A stretch of DNA of 43,571 nt from Actinomycetota bacterium (GTDB lineage: Bacteria > Actinomycetota > Nitriliruptoria > Nitriliruptorales > Nitriliruptoraceae). Below, piece by piece: positions 18,459 to 27,966 of the stretch. The notes beneath the pieces are model-generated. The model was not told where the DNA came from. It saw only the letters and a list, made by a program, of their open reading frames with translations, and did no database searches. A program made the translations under genes and the position numbers. Each line of letters opens with the position of its first letter. The first letter of the stretch is position 1. The stretch is from assembly GCA_019348115.1 (NCBI GenBank), contig JAHWKB010000002.1, positions 1-43,571 of the forward strand, written 5' to 3'.

Positions 18459-19916
18459 TCAGCGGACGACGACGCGTCCGCTCATGGACTCGTGGGCGTT
18501 GCACAGGTACGAGAACGTGCCCTCGGCGGGGAACCGAGCGGAGAACTCCGCCGGCCACGTGCCGCCGCGCGGGTCGTCCCGGTAGGCGGCACCGAGCCGG
18601 GGGTCGACGAGGACCCCGGAGTTGTGGTAGGTCGTGCGGGACGCCACGAGATCGCCGGGCGCGCGGGACGGGTTCGCCATCCACGACGACAGCGACATCT
18701 CGGGGACGCCGCGCCGGTCCGCGAGTTCCGGGCAGCCGTACTGCAGCCCCACGGCGGCCGTGCGCTGTTGCGTCCGCGGCAACAGGTAGGCAGCGGGCAC
18801 CCCGGGAAGACCGGCCGCCGGATCGTCGTACTCGCAGTGCCACAGGAAGGCCAGGCCGACGGTGCCGTACGGCACGAACGGTCCCACGGGGCGGAACGTC
18901 TCGTCGGTCTGGCAGCTGTCCGCGTCGCAGTCGCCGGTGCTGTTGAAGCCGCCGTGGACGGGATCGCGCCCTGCGACGTTCGGTCCGGCGGGGAACGTCA
19001 CGGTGTTGATCTCCTGCGTTCCCGCGACGAACCGGACCCGGTCACCACGCTGGACGTCGGGCAGCGTCTCCGGCAGGAACTCGAGGATCTGCACACGGTC
19101 GTCCGGCGTGTCGGCGCCGACGCGGACGACCCATTCGCCGCGCGCGGCGTCCCAGGCCCGTGCGGGATCGCCCAACTCCTCGAGCGTCCGCCGGGCGTTG
19201 GCGTGGTCGGCGCGGATCCGCGCTTCCACGTCGGCAGGTGAGGGGTTGCGGAGCGGCGACCCGTCGGCGACGACCTCGACGGTGCCGCGCATCCTCGGGT
19301 GGATCTTGCACAGGTAGCTGTACGTCCCCGGCGGGAGGTCGATCCGGGCCGACCACGCGGACGTGAGGTCGTCGTCGTCGGAGACGCAGCCCTCGCACGT
19401 CGTGTCCGACATCGAGAAGAAGCGGTCCCAGATCGACGACGACACCGACTCGTGCGGCTCGTCCAGGGCCCCGGGCGTGACCCCGCAGGGCGGGAGGTCC
19501 GGCATCCCCGCGCTCTCCCACCAGCTGCTCCGCCCGCACCGTTCGCCGCGGGCGCCGTCGAGCGTGTGGTCGTGCAGCCATGGTTCGCCCAGCGCGACGG
19601 CACGCGGCGCCTCGTCGGCTCGGAACACGGCCGGGAAGTCGGCGCCCCGGCCGAGGAACGTGACCGTGTGCCAGCCACCGTACGAACCGACGAACTCCCA
19701 GCGCACGACGTCCCCCCGGTGCACCTGGAGCACGTCGGGGTAGTACGCCGTGTAGACGAACGGCTCGGCGGCGCCGTCGGGGTTCGATGCGCCGGCGCGG
19801 ACGACGTGCGTCTGGGGGGACGGAGTCGCGACGGGCGACGCCGGCGCCGGTGCTGCCCCCAGCGCCGCGATGAGCGCGATGCCGATGATCCCCGTATGCA
19901 TCCAGCGTCCGTGCAC
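18459..19916 (-). CDS. Secreted protein with two cupredoxin-like domains
   Basis: 485 residues with a signal peptide (IIGIALIAALGAAPAPA). Domain 1 (about 35-218) has complete type 1 copper ligands: H83 (GGWHTVTF) and C203, H206, M209 (YLCKIHPRMRG). Domain 2 (about 260-485) ends in YLCNAHESMSG (C472, H475, M478), but the position matching H83 is N304 (EINTVTF), so its site looks incomplete. A cysteine-containing insert (CEGC, CDADSC) may be disulfide-bonded. It is the first gene of the minus-strand cluster. The likely role is electron transfer to, or copper supply for, the multicopper oxidase encoded next; that is an inference from context. Confidence 0.85.
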   Translation of the reverse strand: MHGRWMHTGIIGIALIAALGAAPAPASPVATPSPQTHVVRAGASNPDGAAEPFVYTAYYPDVLQVHRGDVVRWEFVGSYGGWHTVTFLGRGADFPAVFRADEAPRAVALGEPWLHDHTLDGARGERCGRSSWWESAGMPDLPPCGVTPGALDEPHESVSSSIWDRFFSMSDTTCEGCVSDDDDLTSAWSARIDLPPGTYSYLCKIHPRMRGTVEVVADGSPLRNPSPADVEARIRADHANARRTLEELGDPARAWDAARGEWVVRVGADTPDDRVQILEFLPETLPDVQRGDRVRFVAGTQEINTVTFPAGPNVAGRDPVHGGFNSTGDCDADSCQTDETFRPVGPFVPYGTVGLAFLWHCEYDDPAAGLPGVPAAYLLPRTQQRTAAVGLQYGCPELADRRGVPEMSLSSWMANPSRAPGDLVASRTTYHNSGVLVDPRLGAAYRDDPRGGTWPAEFSARFPAEGTFSYLCNAHESMSGRVVVR

Positions 19917-19946
19917 GGGCCATCCTCTCCTCTGTCCCTGGGAGAC

Positions 19947-19972
19947 GTTCCGTCACGTGGAACGGTTGTTCC
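19947..19972 (-). promoter_or_regulatory. Operator-like element, copy B
   Basis: GTTCC (19947-19951), seven bases, GGAAC (19959-19963), four bases, GTTCC (19968-19972): the same spacing as at 15495-15522. It lies 30 nt upstream of the bi-cupredoxin gene, in the 200-nt divergent gap shared with the DUF2236 gene. Confidence 0.65.
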
Positions 19973-20116
19973 GGCGGCGCGGCGGACGGACGGAACGGCG
20001 AACGGCGACGATCCGGGGGCTGGGGCACCCTCGCACCCCGACCCCCGCCGATCGAGCCTCGCATCGCTCCCGCACCGCGCCCCGAGCGACTCCTCGCCCG
20101 CGCCACCCCGCACGGT

Positions 20117-21064
20117 GTGCCGGTGCTGCGCGCCGGCGTCCGCACCGCGCTGGGACGGGTCTTCGGCGGCCCGCCCTTCGATCTCCACGGCGAGTCCGGC
20201 GACCCCGGACTGTTCGGGCCGGGATCGGCGTCCTGGCGGATCATCGCCGAGCCGGCGGCGATCGTCGGTGGCGTGCGCTCACTCCTCCTGCAGCTCACCC
20301 ACCCGCTCGCGATGGCCGGCGTCGCCGAGCACTCCGCCTTCCGCACCGACGGGCTGGGCCGGCTCCAGCGGACATCCGGCTACGTCACGACGCTGACGTT
20401 CGGGACGACGCCGGAGGCCCTGACCGTGACCCGCGCCGTGCGGTCGGCCCACGCGACGGTCCGCGGCCACGCCCGCGACGGGCGCCCCTACGCCGCCGAC
20501 GATCCCCACCTCCTCGCGTGGGTGTCCATCGCGATGACCTCCAGCATGCTCGCCACGGACGCCGCCTTCGCGCCCGAGCCGGCGGACGCGGGGATGCGCG
20601 ACCGCTTCGTGGCGGAGCAGGCGCGGGGGGCGGCGCTCCTCGACCCACGCCTGGACCTCGCCCGCCTCGGCGCCGACGCGGACCGCCTCGTCGCGCTCCA
20701 GCGCGGCGAGCTGCCGCTGCCGATGATCGATGACGGCTCGCTCCCCACGACGGTCGCCGACCTCGAGGCGGCCCTCGACTGGTACCGCCGCGAGCTCGCC
20801 GTCGACGACCACGGGCGCGAGGCGCTGCGCTTCCTCCTGTGGCCACCGCTGCCGGCCGCGACGCGCGCCGGCTACCTGCCGATCCTCGCCGGCGCGCTGT
20901 CGACCCTTCCCCGGGACGTCCGCGCTCTCCTCGGCGTGCCGCGCGGCCGCCTGTCTGCGGCATCGGCCCGGACCGGCACCCGCGTCGCGCTCGCGGTCCT
21001 CCGGGCGGCGAGCGGTCCGTCCCCCGCCGTCGCCGCCGCGACCGCCCGCGCCGAGCGTCGCTGA
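20117..21064 (+). CDS. MpaB/DUF2236-family oxygenase-like protein
   Basis: 315 residues from GTG 20117. Family signs include an early FGPGSASWRIIAEPA, the conserved His segment LQLTHPLAMAGVAEHSAF, RLQRTSGYVTTLTFGT, and the helical block with DDPHLLAWVSIAMT. DUF2236 includes the latex-clearing-protein and MpaB-like heme proteins, and many actinobacterial paralogs of unknown substrate. No export signal is seen. It is transcribed away from the copper cluster. Confidence 0.85.
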   Translation: MPVLRAGVRTALGRVFGGPPFDLHGESGDPGLFGPGSASWRIIAEPAAIVGGVRSLLLQLTHPLAMAGVAEHSAFRTDGLGRLQRTSGYVTTLTFGTTPEALTVTRAVRSAHATVRGHARDGRPYAADDPHLLAWVSIAMTSSMLATDAAFAPEPADAGMRDRFVAEQARGAALLDPRLDLARLGADADRLVALQRGELPLPMIDDGSLPTTVADLEAALDWYRRELAVDDHGREALRFLLWPPLPAATRAGYLPILAGALSTLPRDVRALLGVPRGRLSAASARTGTRVALAVLRAASGPSPAVAAATARAERR

Positions 21065-21180
21065 CGACGGCGGGACGCCCGACCGGCCACGGTCGAGTGG
21101 CCCACGTCCGCGGGTCCTACCGCGCGGCTGTCCGGTTCGTCAGCATCACGTCTCCCCTTCGACCGACCGCGGAGCCATCC

Positions 21181-21489
21181 ATGGACCTCACGCACCTCGA
21201 CGTCAGGACCGCCCTCCACGGGGCGGCGTTCCCCGCCGACGGGGACGACCTCGTGGGGGTCGCACGCGTCAACCTCGCCGACCCCGACGTGATCGAGGCG
21301 CTCGACCGCCTGCGGGCGGACGAGCTGTACGACTCGGTCGAGGAGGTCCTCGACGAGCTCAACATCGACCACACCGCCATCGACGACACGATGACGCTGC
21401 GGACGATGCTGGGCATGGGCGTCGACGACCCGGACCCGGACCACGTCGCGCTCGACGACGAGGGCGCGGACCCGGGCATCCCCGTCTGA
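21181..21489 (+). CDS. Small acidic protein of unknown function
   Basis: 102 residues from ATG 21181. Strongly acidic, with 20-odd Asp residues; no membrane segment, signal or cysteine. Helical in the middle (DVIEALDRLRADELYDSVEE, followed by VLDELNID), with a disordered Asp-rich tail (GVDDPDPDHVALDDEGADPG). I do not recognise the family. The coding frame is supported by codon composition and by a convergent hairpin directly after its stop. Confidence 0.6.
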   Translation: MDLTHLDVRTALHGAAFPADGDDLVGVARVNLADPDVIEALDRLRADELYDSVEEVLDELNIDHTAIDDTMTLRTMLGMGVDDPDPDHVALDDEGADPGIPV

Positions 21490-21494
21490 GCGTC

Positions 21495-21515
21495 GAGCCG
21501 GCCCGTCGCCGGCTC
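21495..21515. terminator. Bidirectional terminator-like hairpin
   Basis: GAGCCGGC (21495-21502), a 5-nt loop, GCCGGCTC (21508-21515): a perfect 8-bp stem between the convergent small acidic gene and the amine oxidase gene, overlapping the latter's stop codon by two bases. Confidence 0.6.
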
Positions 21516-22878
21516 AGCCGCCGAGCAGACCCTGCACCTCGTCGGCGGCGCGGCGTGCCGACCGGACCGCGCCCTCCATGTAGCCGTTCCAGACGTCGGA
21601 GGTCTCGGCCCCCGCCCACACCAGCGGTCCGACCGGCTCGCGCACCGCGCGGCCGTAGTTGCTCCACACGCCCGGTGTGAAGTGCGCGCCGTAGCAGCCA
21701 CGGGTGAACTCCTCGGCCATCCAGTCCCGCTCCAGGTAGCGACGGGGCGTCAGCGCCTCCGGTCCGAAGTAGTCGGCGAGCCGCGCCAGGACGGCCTCGC
21801 GGCGCGCCGCCGGCGTCGCGCGTGCCAGCCGCCGCGCGTCGTCCGCCTCGACGAAGCCGAGGAGGATCCCCGGCGTGCCGGACGGCGGTGAGCTGTCGAA
21901 GGTGACCTTCACCGGCCCCCGGTCCGAGACCGCCTGCCCGGTCAGCCCCGCGTCCCGCCAGAAGGGACGGTCGTAGACCGCGAAGCACTTCATCACCGCG
22001 CCCGCCGGCTGGCGCTGGGTCAGTTGGTCACGCCAGCTCGGCAGGGGCGGGTCGTAGGTGAGGCGGCCGGCCAGCGTCGGCGGGAGGGTCACGACCGCCG
22101 CGCGGGCGTCGTGGGTGCTCCCGTCGTCGGTCATGACGCGGACGCCGTCGTCACCGTGGACGACGCCGCGGACGACCGCACCGAGCACGACCCGGTCGCC
22201 GAGCCGGCGGGCGAGCTCCTCCGAGATCCGCGCCGATCCCCCCACGACACGGTCCTGCTGCGCGCCCCGGTCGGTGGCCAGGAGGGTGTCGAGGTCGGTG
22301 CCGGAGTGGGCGTAGAAGAGCGCGTGGAGGAGCGAGAGCTCCGCGGCGGTCGTGCTGAACACCGCCTCGGCGGCGATGCGGAAGTACGCGCGACCCGCCG
22401 ACGTGCGGAGGTTGCGACGGATCCAGCTCTCGAACGTCTGGCCGTCCCAGTCGGCCGCGCGGGGCGCTGCCCACGGGGCCTCGAGCGGGACGCGGCTCGC
22501 CATGCGTCCGAACCGCGACGTCCCCTGCGCGAGGTCGGCGAGGGCGAACGGGGACAGCTTCGGGAGGGCGCCCCGGTCGCTCGCGAACCGGCTCGACCGT
22601 CCTCCCAGCTCGAGGACGTTCTCGCCCTCGTTGTGGGTGGCGAACACCTCGAGCCCGAGCTCCTCGACGAGCGCGTACATCTCGGTCTGGGTCGCGCCGA
22701 TCCACTGCCCCCCGCCCTCGACGATCGTGGTGTCGTCGACCTGCTCGTTGCGCGTCCGACCCCCCACCCGATCGCGGGCCTCCAGGACGACCACGTCGAG
22801 CCCCCGCTCGACCAGCAGGGCCGTCGTCCGGAGCCCGGACAGGCCCGCGCCGAGCACCAGCACGTCCGCCGCCGGCAC
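21514..22878 (-). CDS. Flavin-dependent monoamine oxidase family protein
   Basis: 454 residues from GTG 22878, chosen because GGAGGAGA stands 7-10 nt upstream; an upstream in-frame start at 22935 would add 19 unstructured residues. FAD binding is shown by DVLVLGAGLSGL, EARDRVGGRT and the C-terminal GPLVWAGAETSDVWNGYMEG. The cysteine in FTRGCYGAHFTPG occupies the place of the residue that covalently binds FAD in monoamine oxidases. EGGGQWIGATQTEMYALVEE and the substrate domain fit putrescine/tyramine oxidase-like members. It oxidises an amine or a related substrate to an aldehyde plus H2O2; the substrate is not known. Confidence 0.9.
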   Translation of the reverse strand: MPAADVLVLGAGLSGLRTTALLVERGLDVVVLEARDRVGGRTRNEQVDDTTIVEGGGQWIGATQTEMYALVEELGLEVFATHNEGENVLELGGRSSRFASDRGALPKLSPFALADLAQGTSRFGRMASRVPLEAPWAAPRAADWDGQTFESWIRRNLRTSAGRAYFRIAAEAVFSTTAAELSLLHALFYAHSGTDLDTLLATDRGAQQDRVVGGSARISEELARRLGDRVVLGAVVRGVVHGDDGVRVMTDDGSTHDARAAVVTLPPTLAGRLTYDPPLPSWRDQLTQRQPAGAVMKCFAVYDRPFWRDAGLTGQAVSDRGPVKVTFDSSPPSGTPGILLGFVEADDARRLARATPAARREAVLARLADYFGPEALTPRRYLERDWMAEEFTRGCYGAHFTPGVWSNYGRAVREPVGPLVWAGAETSDVWNGYMEGAVRSARRAADEVQGLLGG

Positions 22879-23001
22879 GCCGTCTCCTCCGTCGCGTCCC
22901 GTCGCACGAGCCTGCCACGCCGGTGCCGCCTCCACCAGCCGCCGGTTGCGGTCGGGCAGGATGGCGCGGCCTCCCTTCCCCGTCGCGAGGTCCGTTCCGT
23001 C

Positions 23002-24159
23002 GTGCGCCGTTCCCCGTTCCGGAGCCTGGCCGTCATCGCCGGCAGCGGGCTGTCCGCCGTGGCGATCCTGGCCGCGGTGCTCCGCCCGGGGGCCATCGGG
23101 ACGGCGGCGGTCGCGGGGGACGCGCCGGCGGCCGCCGCGGGGGCGACCGCGGACGACGCACCGGCGACCGTCGGGTCCTCAGCGCCTCCGTCCGCGGCCC
23201 CGGAGCCCCCGCCCGTCGAGGTGGCGCGCCCGGTCACGATCGCGTTCGCCGGCGACGTCCACGGCGAGCAGCAGATCGCCGCAGCCCTGGCCGAGGGGAC
23301 CGCGCTCCTCGACGAGGTCACGCCGGTCCTGTCCGCCGCCGACCTCGCGATCGTGAACCTCGAGACGCCGGTCGGGAGCGCCGGGGCCCCGTCGGACAAG
23401 ACGTACAGCTTCCGCGCCCCGCCGGCGCTCCTGCCCGCGTTGGCGGCCGCCGGCGTGGACGTCGTCTCCCTCGCGAACAACCACGCGCTCGACCGCGGTG
23501 TCGCCGGGATGCGCGAGACCCTCGCGCTGGCGGACGCCACCGGACTGGTCGGCGTCGGCGCCGGTGAGGACGTCGCGACCGCCTACGCCCCCGCCGTGTT
23601 CGAGCTCGGCGGGATGCGGATCGCCGTCGTGGGGCTGTCGCGGGTCCTCCCCGTGCCCGGCTGGGCCGCCAGCGCCGGCACCCCGGGGCTCGCGTCCGCC
23701 TACGACGTCCCCCGGGCCGTCGACGCGGTCCGCGCCGCGCGGGCCGTCGCCGACCACGTCGTGGTCGTCGTCCACTGGGGCACCGAGCGCCTCCTCTGCC
23801 CCGACGAGTCCCAGGTCGAGCTCGCCGGCGCCCTGCACGGCGCCGGGGCGCGCGTCGTCGTCGGCGCCCACCCGCACCGCATCCAGGGGATCGCGCGCCC
23901 GCGGCCCGACCAGCTCACGGCCTTCAGCCTGGGCAACTTCCTCTGGTACGCCGCCGGCGGGGAGAGCGGGCGGACCGGCGTGCTCACCGTGACCCTCGAC
24001 CGCACCGGCGTGACCGACGTGGCGGTGCACCCCTTCCGCATCGGCCCCGACGGGGCGCCGCGGGCGACCACGGAGGCGGACGGCGCGGCGCTGCGGCGCG
24101 ACCTCGCCCACCGGGTGCCCGGTGTCGGCTGTCCACGCGCCGGCGTGCCGCGACCGTGA
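23002..24159 (+). CDS. CapA-like exported metallophosphoesterase
   Basis: 385 residues from GTG 23002. A signal peptide or anchor (SLAVIAGSGLSAVAILAAVL) is followed by an alanine/proline linker. The catalytic domain shows the PgsA/CapA metal-binding motifs in order: FAGDVHGEQQ, IVNLETPVG, VVSLANNHALDRG, VVHWGTE, VVGAHPHRIQG and SLGNFLW. CapA proteins act in poly-gamma-glutamate or capsule synthesis, but many homologs have other phosphoesterase roles. No capB/capC lies nearby, so a capsule role is unproven. It converges on the SelW-like gene with an 18-nt gap. Confidence 0.9.
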   Translation: MRRSPFRSLAVIAGSGLSAVAILAAVLRPGAIGTAAVAGDAPAAAAGATADDAPATVGSSAPPSAAPEPPPVEVARPVTIAFAGDVHGEQQIAAALAEGTALLDEVTPVLSAADLAIVNLETPVGSAGAPSDKTYSFRAPPALLPALAAAGVDVVSLANNHALDRGVAGMRETLALADATGLVGVGAGEDVATAYAPAVFELGGMRIAVVGLSRVLPVPGWAASAGTPGLASAYDVPRAVDAVRAARAVADHVVVVVHWGTERLLCPDESQVELAGALHGAGARVVVGAHPHRIQGIARPRPDQLTAFSLGNFLWYAAGGESGRTGVLTVTLDRTGVTDVAVHPFRIGPDGAPRATTEADGAALRRDLAHRVPGVGCPRAGVPRP

Positions 24160-24177
24160 CCTCCGGCCGGGTCGGTG

Positions 24178-24450
24178 TCAGTCCTCGGGCATGACCTCGT
24201 CGCCCAGGCGCTCGCGCACGAGCGCCACGATCTCGCCCGGCTCGGCGTGCCGTCCCTCGTTCTTCTTCGAGAAGACCAGCTCGTCGTCGAGCGTCAGCTC
24301 GAAGCGCCCGCCCGACGCCGGCACCAGCTCGAACGCGGCGATGAGGGGCGCCCACCCCGACAGGATCTCGTCCGTCAGACCGACGGCACGGGGGACGTAG
24401 TTTCAGGGGACGCAGAACTCGAGCCGGAACGTGTGGCGGGGTTCGAGCAC
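24178..24450 (-). CDS. SelW-like Rdx-family selenoprotein with in-frame UGA (Sec16)
   Basis: Reading leftwards from GTG 24450 (GAGG six bases upstream) gives 15 residues, then TGA at 24403-24405, then 74 residues to a second TGA at 24178-24180. The joined protein (90 residues) reads FCVP-U-NYVPRA, LTDEILSGWAP, FELVPASGGRFELTLDD and LVFSKKNEGRHAEPGE. This is the whole Rdx (SelT/SelW/SelH) thioredoxin-like fold with the redox CxxU motif formed by C13 and the UGA codon. Other bacterial members have CxxC or CxxU at this place. Downstream similarity continues in the same frame to a normal C-terminus, so a random nonsense mutation is unlikely. The gene lies between convergent capA-like and divergent guaB1. 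It is easily missed or truncated in annotation. Confidence 0.88.
24369..24390 (-). promoter_or_regulatory. Candidate bacterial SECIS hairpin
   Basis: Starting 12 nt after the UGA, CGU, a bulged G, CCGUC, loop GGUCU, GACGG, ACG folds into an 8-bp stem with one bulge. The loop begins 21 nt after the UGA, and its first two bases are guanines, as expected for SelB-binding hairpins in bacteria. Confidence 0.7.
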
Positions 24451-24536
24451 GGAGGACCTCGGGGATCGGCGTCGGATCGAGCGTAGTGCCCGTCCCGGTA
24501 CCGTTGACCACGCCCGGTCGGCCCGACGGAAGGTGA

Positions 24537-26045
<1,509 letters not shown>

Positions 26046-26071
26046 CGCACGCCGGCGCGCGGTCTCGTCGC

Positions 26072-26139
26072 GACCGTGGGCAGCGCAACGACCGTGAGCA
26101 GCGCAGCCCAGGATGCTGGGAGGAACTGCTCACGGTCGG
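26072..26139. repeat. Direct and inverted repeats between convergent genes
   Basis: CGACCGTG-G/A-GCAG occurs at 26072-26084 and 26090-26102 as part of an 18-nt near-tandem repeat. The second copy is perfectly inverted at 26127-26139 (CTGCTCACGGTCG, 13 bp). The loop contains a further hairpin (CCCAG-gatg-CTGGG). It probably acts as a bidirectional terminator for guaB1 and the aldo/keto reductase gene. The unusual repetition suggests a dispersed element. Confidence 0.6.
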
Positions 26140-26174
26140 TCAGGTGCTCGCGGTCGGGCTCGGAACGCGCGGTC

Positions 26175-27149
26175 TCAGCTGCGCTTGCCCTTGGGGAAGA
26201 TGGCGTCGATGCGCTCGTGGACCTCGGGGGTGAGCTTCGGGATGACCTCGAGCGCGCCCATGTTGTCGTGGATCTGCTCGACGCGGCTCGCCCCGGTGAT
26301 GACGGTCGAGACGTCCGGGTTCGACGCGCACCACGCGATCGACAGCTGCGCGAGGGTGCAGTCCAGGTCGTCAGCGATCTCCTTGAGCTCGCGCACCTTG
26401 GCGTTGGCCTGCTCGTCGGTCAGCCGGTCGGAGAGCCACTCGAGGACGGTCGCGCGCGAGCCCTCGGGCACGCCGTCGAGGTACTTGCCCGTGAGGAGCC
26501 CGGACGCGAGCGGCGACCACGTCGTGAGGCCGAGACCGATGTCCTCGTAGAGGCGCGCGTACTCCTTCTCCACCTTGCGGCGGTTGAAGAGGTTGTACTC
26601 GGGCTGCTCCATGACCGGCTTGTGCCAGCCATGGCGGTCGGCGACCTCCCAGGCCGCGCGGATCTCGTCCGCGGACCACTCCGAGGTGCCCCAGTAGAGG
26701 GCCTTGCCGTGCTCGATGAGGTAGTCCATCGCGCGGACGGTCTCCTCGATCGGGGTCTCCGGGTCGGGCCGGTGGCAGAAGATCAGGTCGAGGTGGTCGA
26801 GCTGGAAGCGGTCGAGGCTCGGCTGGATCGCCTCGAGGAGGTACTTGCGGTTGAGGGTGTTCTTGGTGTTCACCCCGTCCTTGATCCCCCAGAAGAACTT
26901 GCTGGACACGACGAAGTCGCCGCGGTCCCAGCCGAGCTTCTGCAGGGCCTCGCCCATGATGCGCTCGGACTCGCCGCCGGCGTAGGCCTCGGCGTTGTCG
27001 AAGAAGTTCACGCCGTACTCGCGCGCGACCGTCAGCTGCTCGACGGCGGTATCCACGTCGACCTGGTTCTTGAAGGTGACCCAGGAGCCGAAGGACAGCA
27101 GGCTGACCTTGAGGCCGGATCGTCCGAGGCGGCGGTACTCCATGTCCAT
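26175..27149 (-). CDS. Aldo/keto reductase, potassium-channel-beta-subunit-like subgroup
   Basis: 324 residues; AGGAG stands about 8 nt before ATG 27149, and a second ATG two codons later is possible. An AKR TIM barrel with the catalytic tetrad in [11 protein letters not shown] (Asp, Tyr), VVSSKFFWG (Lys) and [10 protein letters not shown] (His). NADPH-binding residues lie in [15 protein letters not shown] and [16 protein letters not shown]. The motifs and length match the AKR6/KCNAB-like (YghZ-related) group that reduces aldehydes. No partner gene is evident. Confidence 0.93.
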   Translation of the reverse strand: MDMEYRRLGRSGLKVSLLSFGSWVTFKNQVDVDTAVEQLTVAREYGVNFFDNAEAYAGGESERIMGEALQKLGWDRGDFVVSSKFFWGIKDGVNTKNTLNRKYLLEAIQPSLDRFQLDHLDLIFCHRPDPETPIEETVRAMDYLIEHGKALYWGTSEWSADEIRAAWEVADRHGWHKPVMEQPEYNLFNRRKVEKEYARLYEDIGLGLTTWSPLASGLLTGKYLDGVPEGSRATVLEWLSDRLTDEQANAKVRELKEIADDLDCTLAQLSIAWCASNPDVSTVITGASRVEQIHDNMGALEVIPKLTPEVHERIDAIFPKGKRS

Positions 27150-27249
27150 GCGGGGGGCTCCTGGCTCGGCGGGTGTGCGGTCGTTCGAGCCTAGAGGCCA
27201 CGTCGGACGGGGCCGACGGCCGCCACCGACGACGGTCCCCGGACGGTGC

Positions 27250-27966
27250 TCAGACCGTCTCGCCGGCGCCGAGCAGGTCGCGCGCGGTCGGCGACACCTC
27301 GACCTCGTCCTTCGCCGGCGCGGTGCCGAGGAGGTGGTCCGCGACGGGGTTGGTGATCGTGAACCAGTAGTTCTCGTTGCGGAAGTGGTGGAGGCGGTGG
27401 TTGCGGCGGAGCACCGCGAGGAGGCGTCCCGTCGGCGTGTGGTCGGTGTGGACGAGGAAGTGGGTCCACTCGTAGACGAGCCCCACGGCCGCCACGGTGG
27501 CGATCGCGGTGAGCGCGAGCTCGATCCGCGGCATCACGGCCCACCACAGCGCGACCTCCGCGACGAGGGTGACGACCAGCACGCGCATCGGGATGAACAC
27601 GAGCGACGGGTCGCGGGGGTCGGCGTGGTGCGCGCGGTGCTTCTTCGCTGCGTGCAGGTCGAGCGTCACGCCCCCGACCTCCGTGGGGCGCCAGTGGAGC
27701 ATCACGACGTGGACGACCCACTCGACGAACGGCTGCGCGGCGACGAACCCGACCACCACCCACAGGTCGGTGGACGTGAACCCGCCGAGGAACACCCGGC
27801 CGGCGAGCGCCAGCACGAGCACGGCCGTGATGATCCACGGCGACGCCCAGCGGCGGAACTCGTCGAACGCCTGGCCGAGGCTGCGGGCGCCCATGCCGTA
27901 CGGGCTGCGGGCGTTCCGACCGCGAGATCGTCTGCGACGCTGCTCGACCACGGCTGCGCTCCTCAT
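27250..27966 (-). CDS. Sterol desaturase/fatty acid hydroxylase family membrane protein
   Basis: 238 residues from ATG 27966, which overlaps the upstream regulator's stop (ATGA). Membrane helices lie at about 45-65, 70-90, 125-145 and 150-165. The di-iron histidine clusters are complete: [29 protein letters not shown] and [16 protein letters not shown]. The last matches the HxxHH-NYG-like motif of hydroxylases acting on sterols, fatty acids or carotenoids. The first 20 residues are very basic and partly encoded by the 33-nt palindromic repeat. A start at the later Met ([10 protein letters not shown]) would avoid it. The GntR-type regulator just upstream probably controls this gene. Confidence 0.88.
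   Translation of the reverse strand: MRSAAVVEQRRRRSRGRNARSPYGMGARSLGQAFDEFRRWASPWIITAVLVLALAGRVFLGGFTSTDLWVVVGFVAAQPFVEWVVHVVMLHWRPTEVGGVTLDLHAAKKHRAHHADPRDPSLVFIPMRVLVVTLVAEVALWWAVMPRIELALTAIATVAAVGLVYEWTHFLVHTDHTPTGRLLAVLRRNHRLHHFRNENYWFTITNPVADHLLGTAPAKDEVEVSPTARDLLGAGETV
27916..27948 (+). repeat. Third copy of the 33-nt palindromic repeat
   Basis: Its last 27 bases differ from the guaB1 copies at two positions (G to A, and T to G in the hairpin loop, giving TGC instead of TTC). The stems CGAG/CTCG and CGTC/GACG are kept intact. It lies in the extreme 5' coding end of the hydroxylase gene, in antisense orientation to that gene. Confidence 0.8.

Noticed and set aside
16601-18946. A long plus-strand open frame opposite the multicopper oxidase
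   Set aside because: Antisense to a protein with all four copper motifs; its own translation is Arg/Gly-rich without domain signs.
19947-19972. GGAAC as the -35 box of an ECF sigma-factor promoter
   Set aside because: The distance to a plausible -10 (CGTCT) is about 20 nt, too long for typical ECF promoters, and the motif is palindromic, which fits an operator better. Not fully excluded.
24178-24450. Treating the SelW-like gene as a simple nonsense pseudogene
   Set aside because: The stop falls exactly on the redox position of the family, the rest of the frame is intact, and a suitable hairpin follows.
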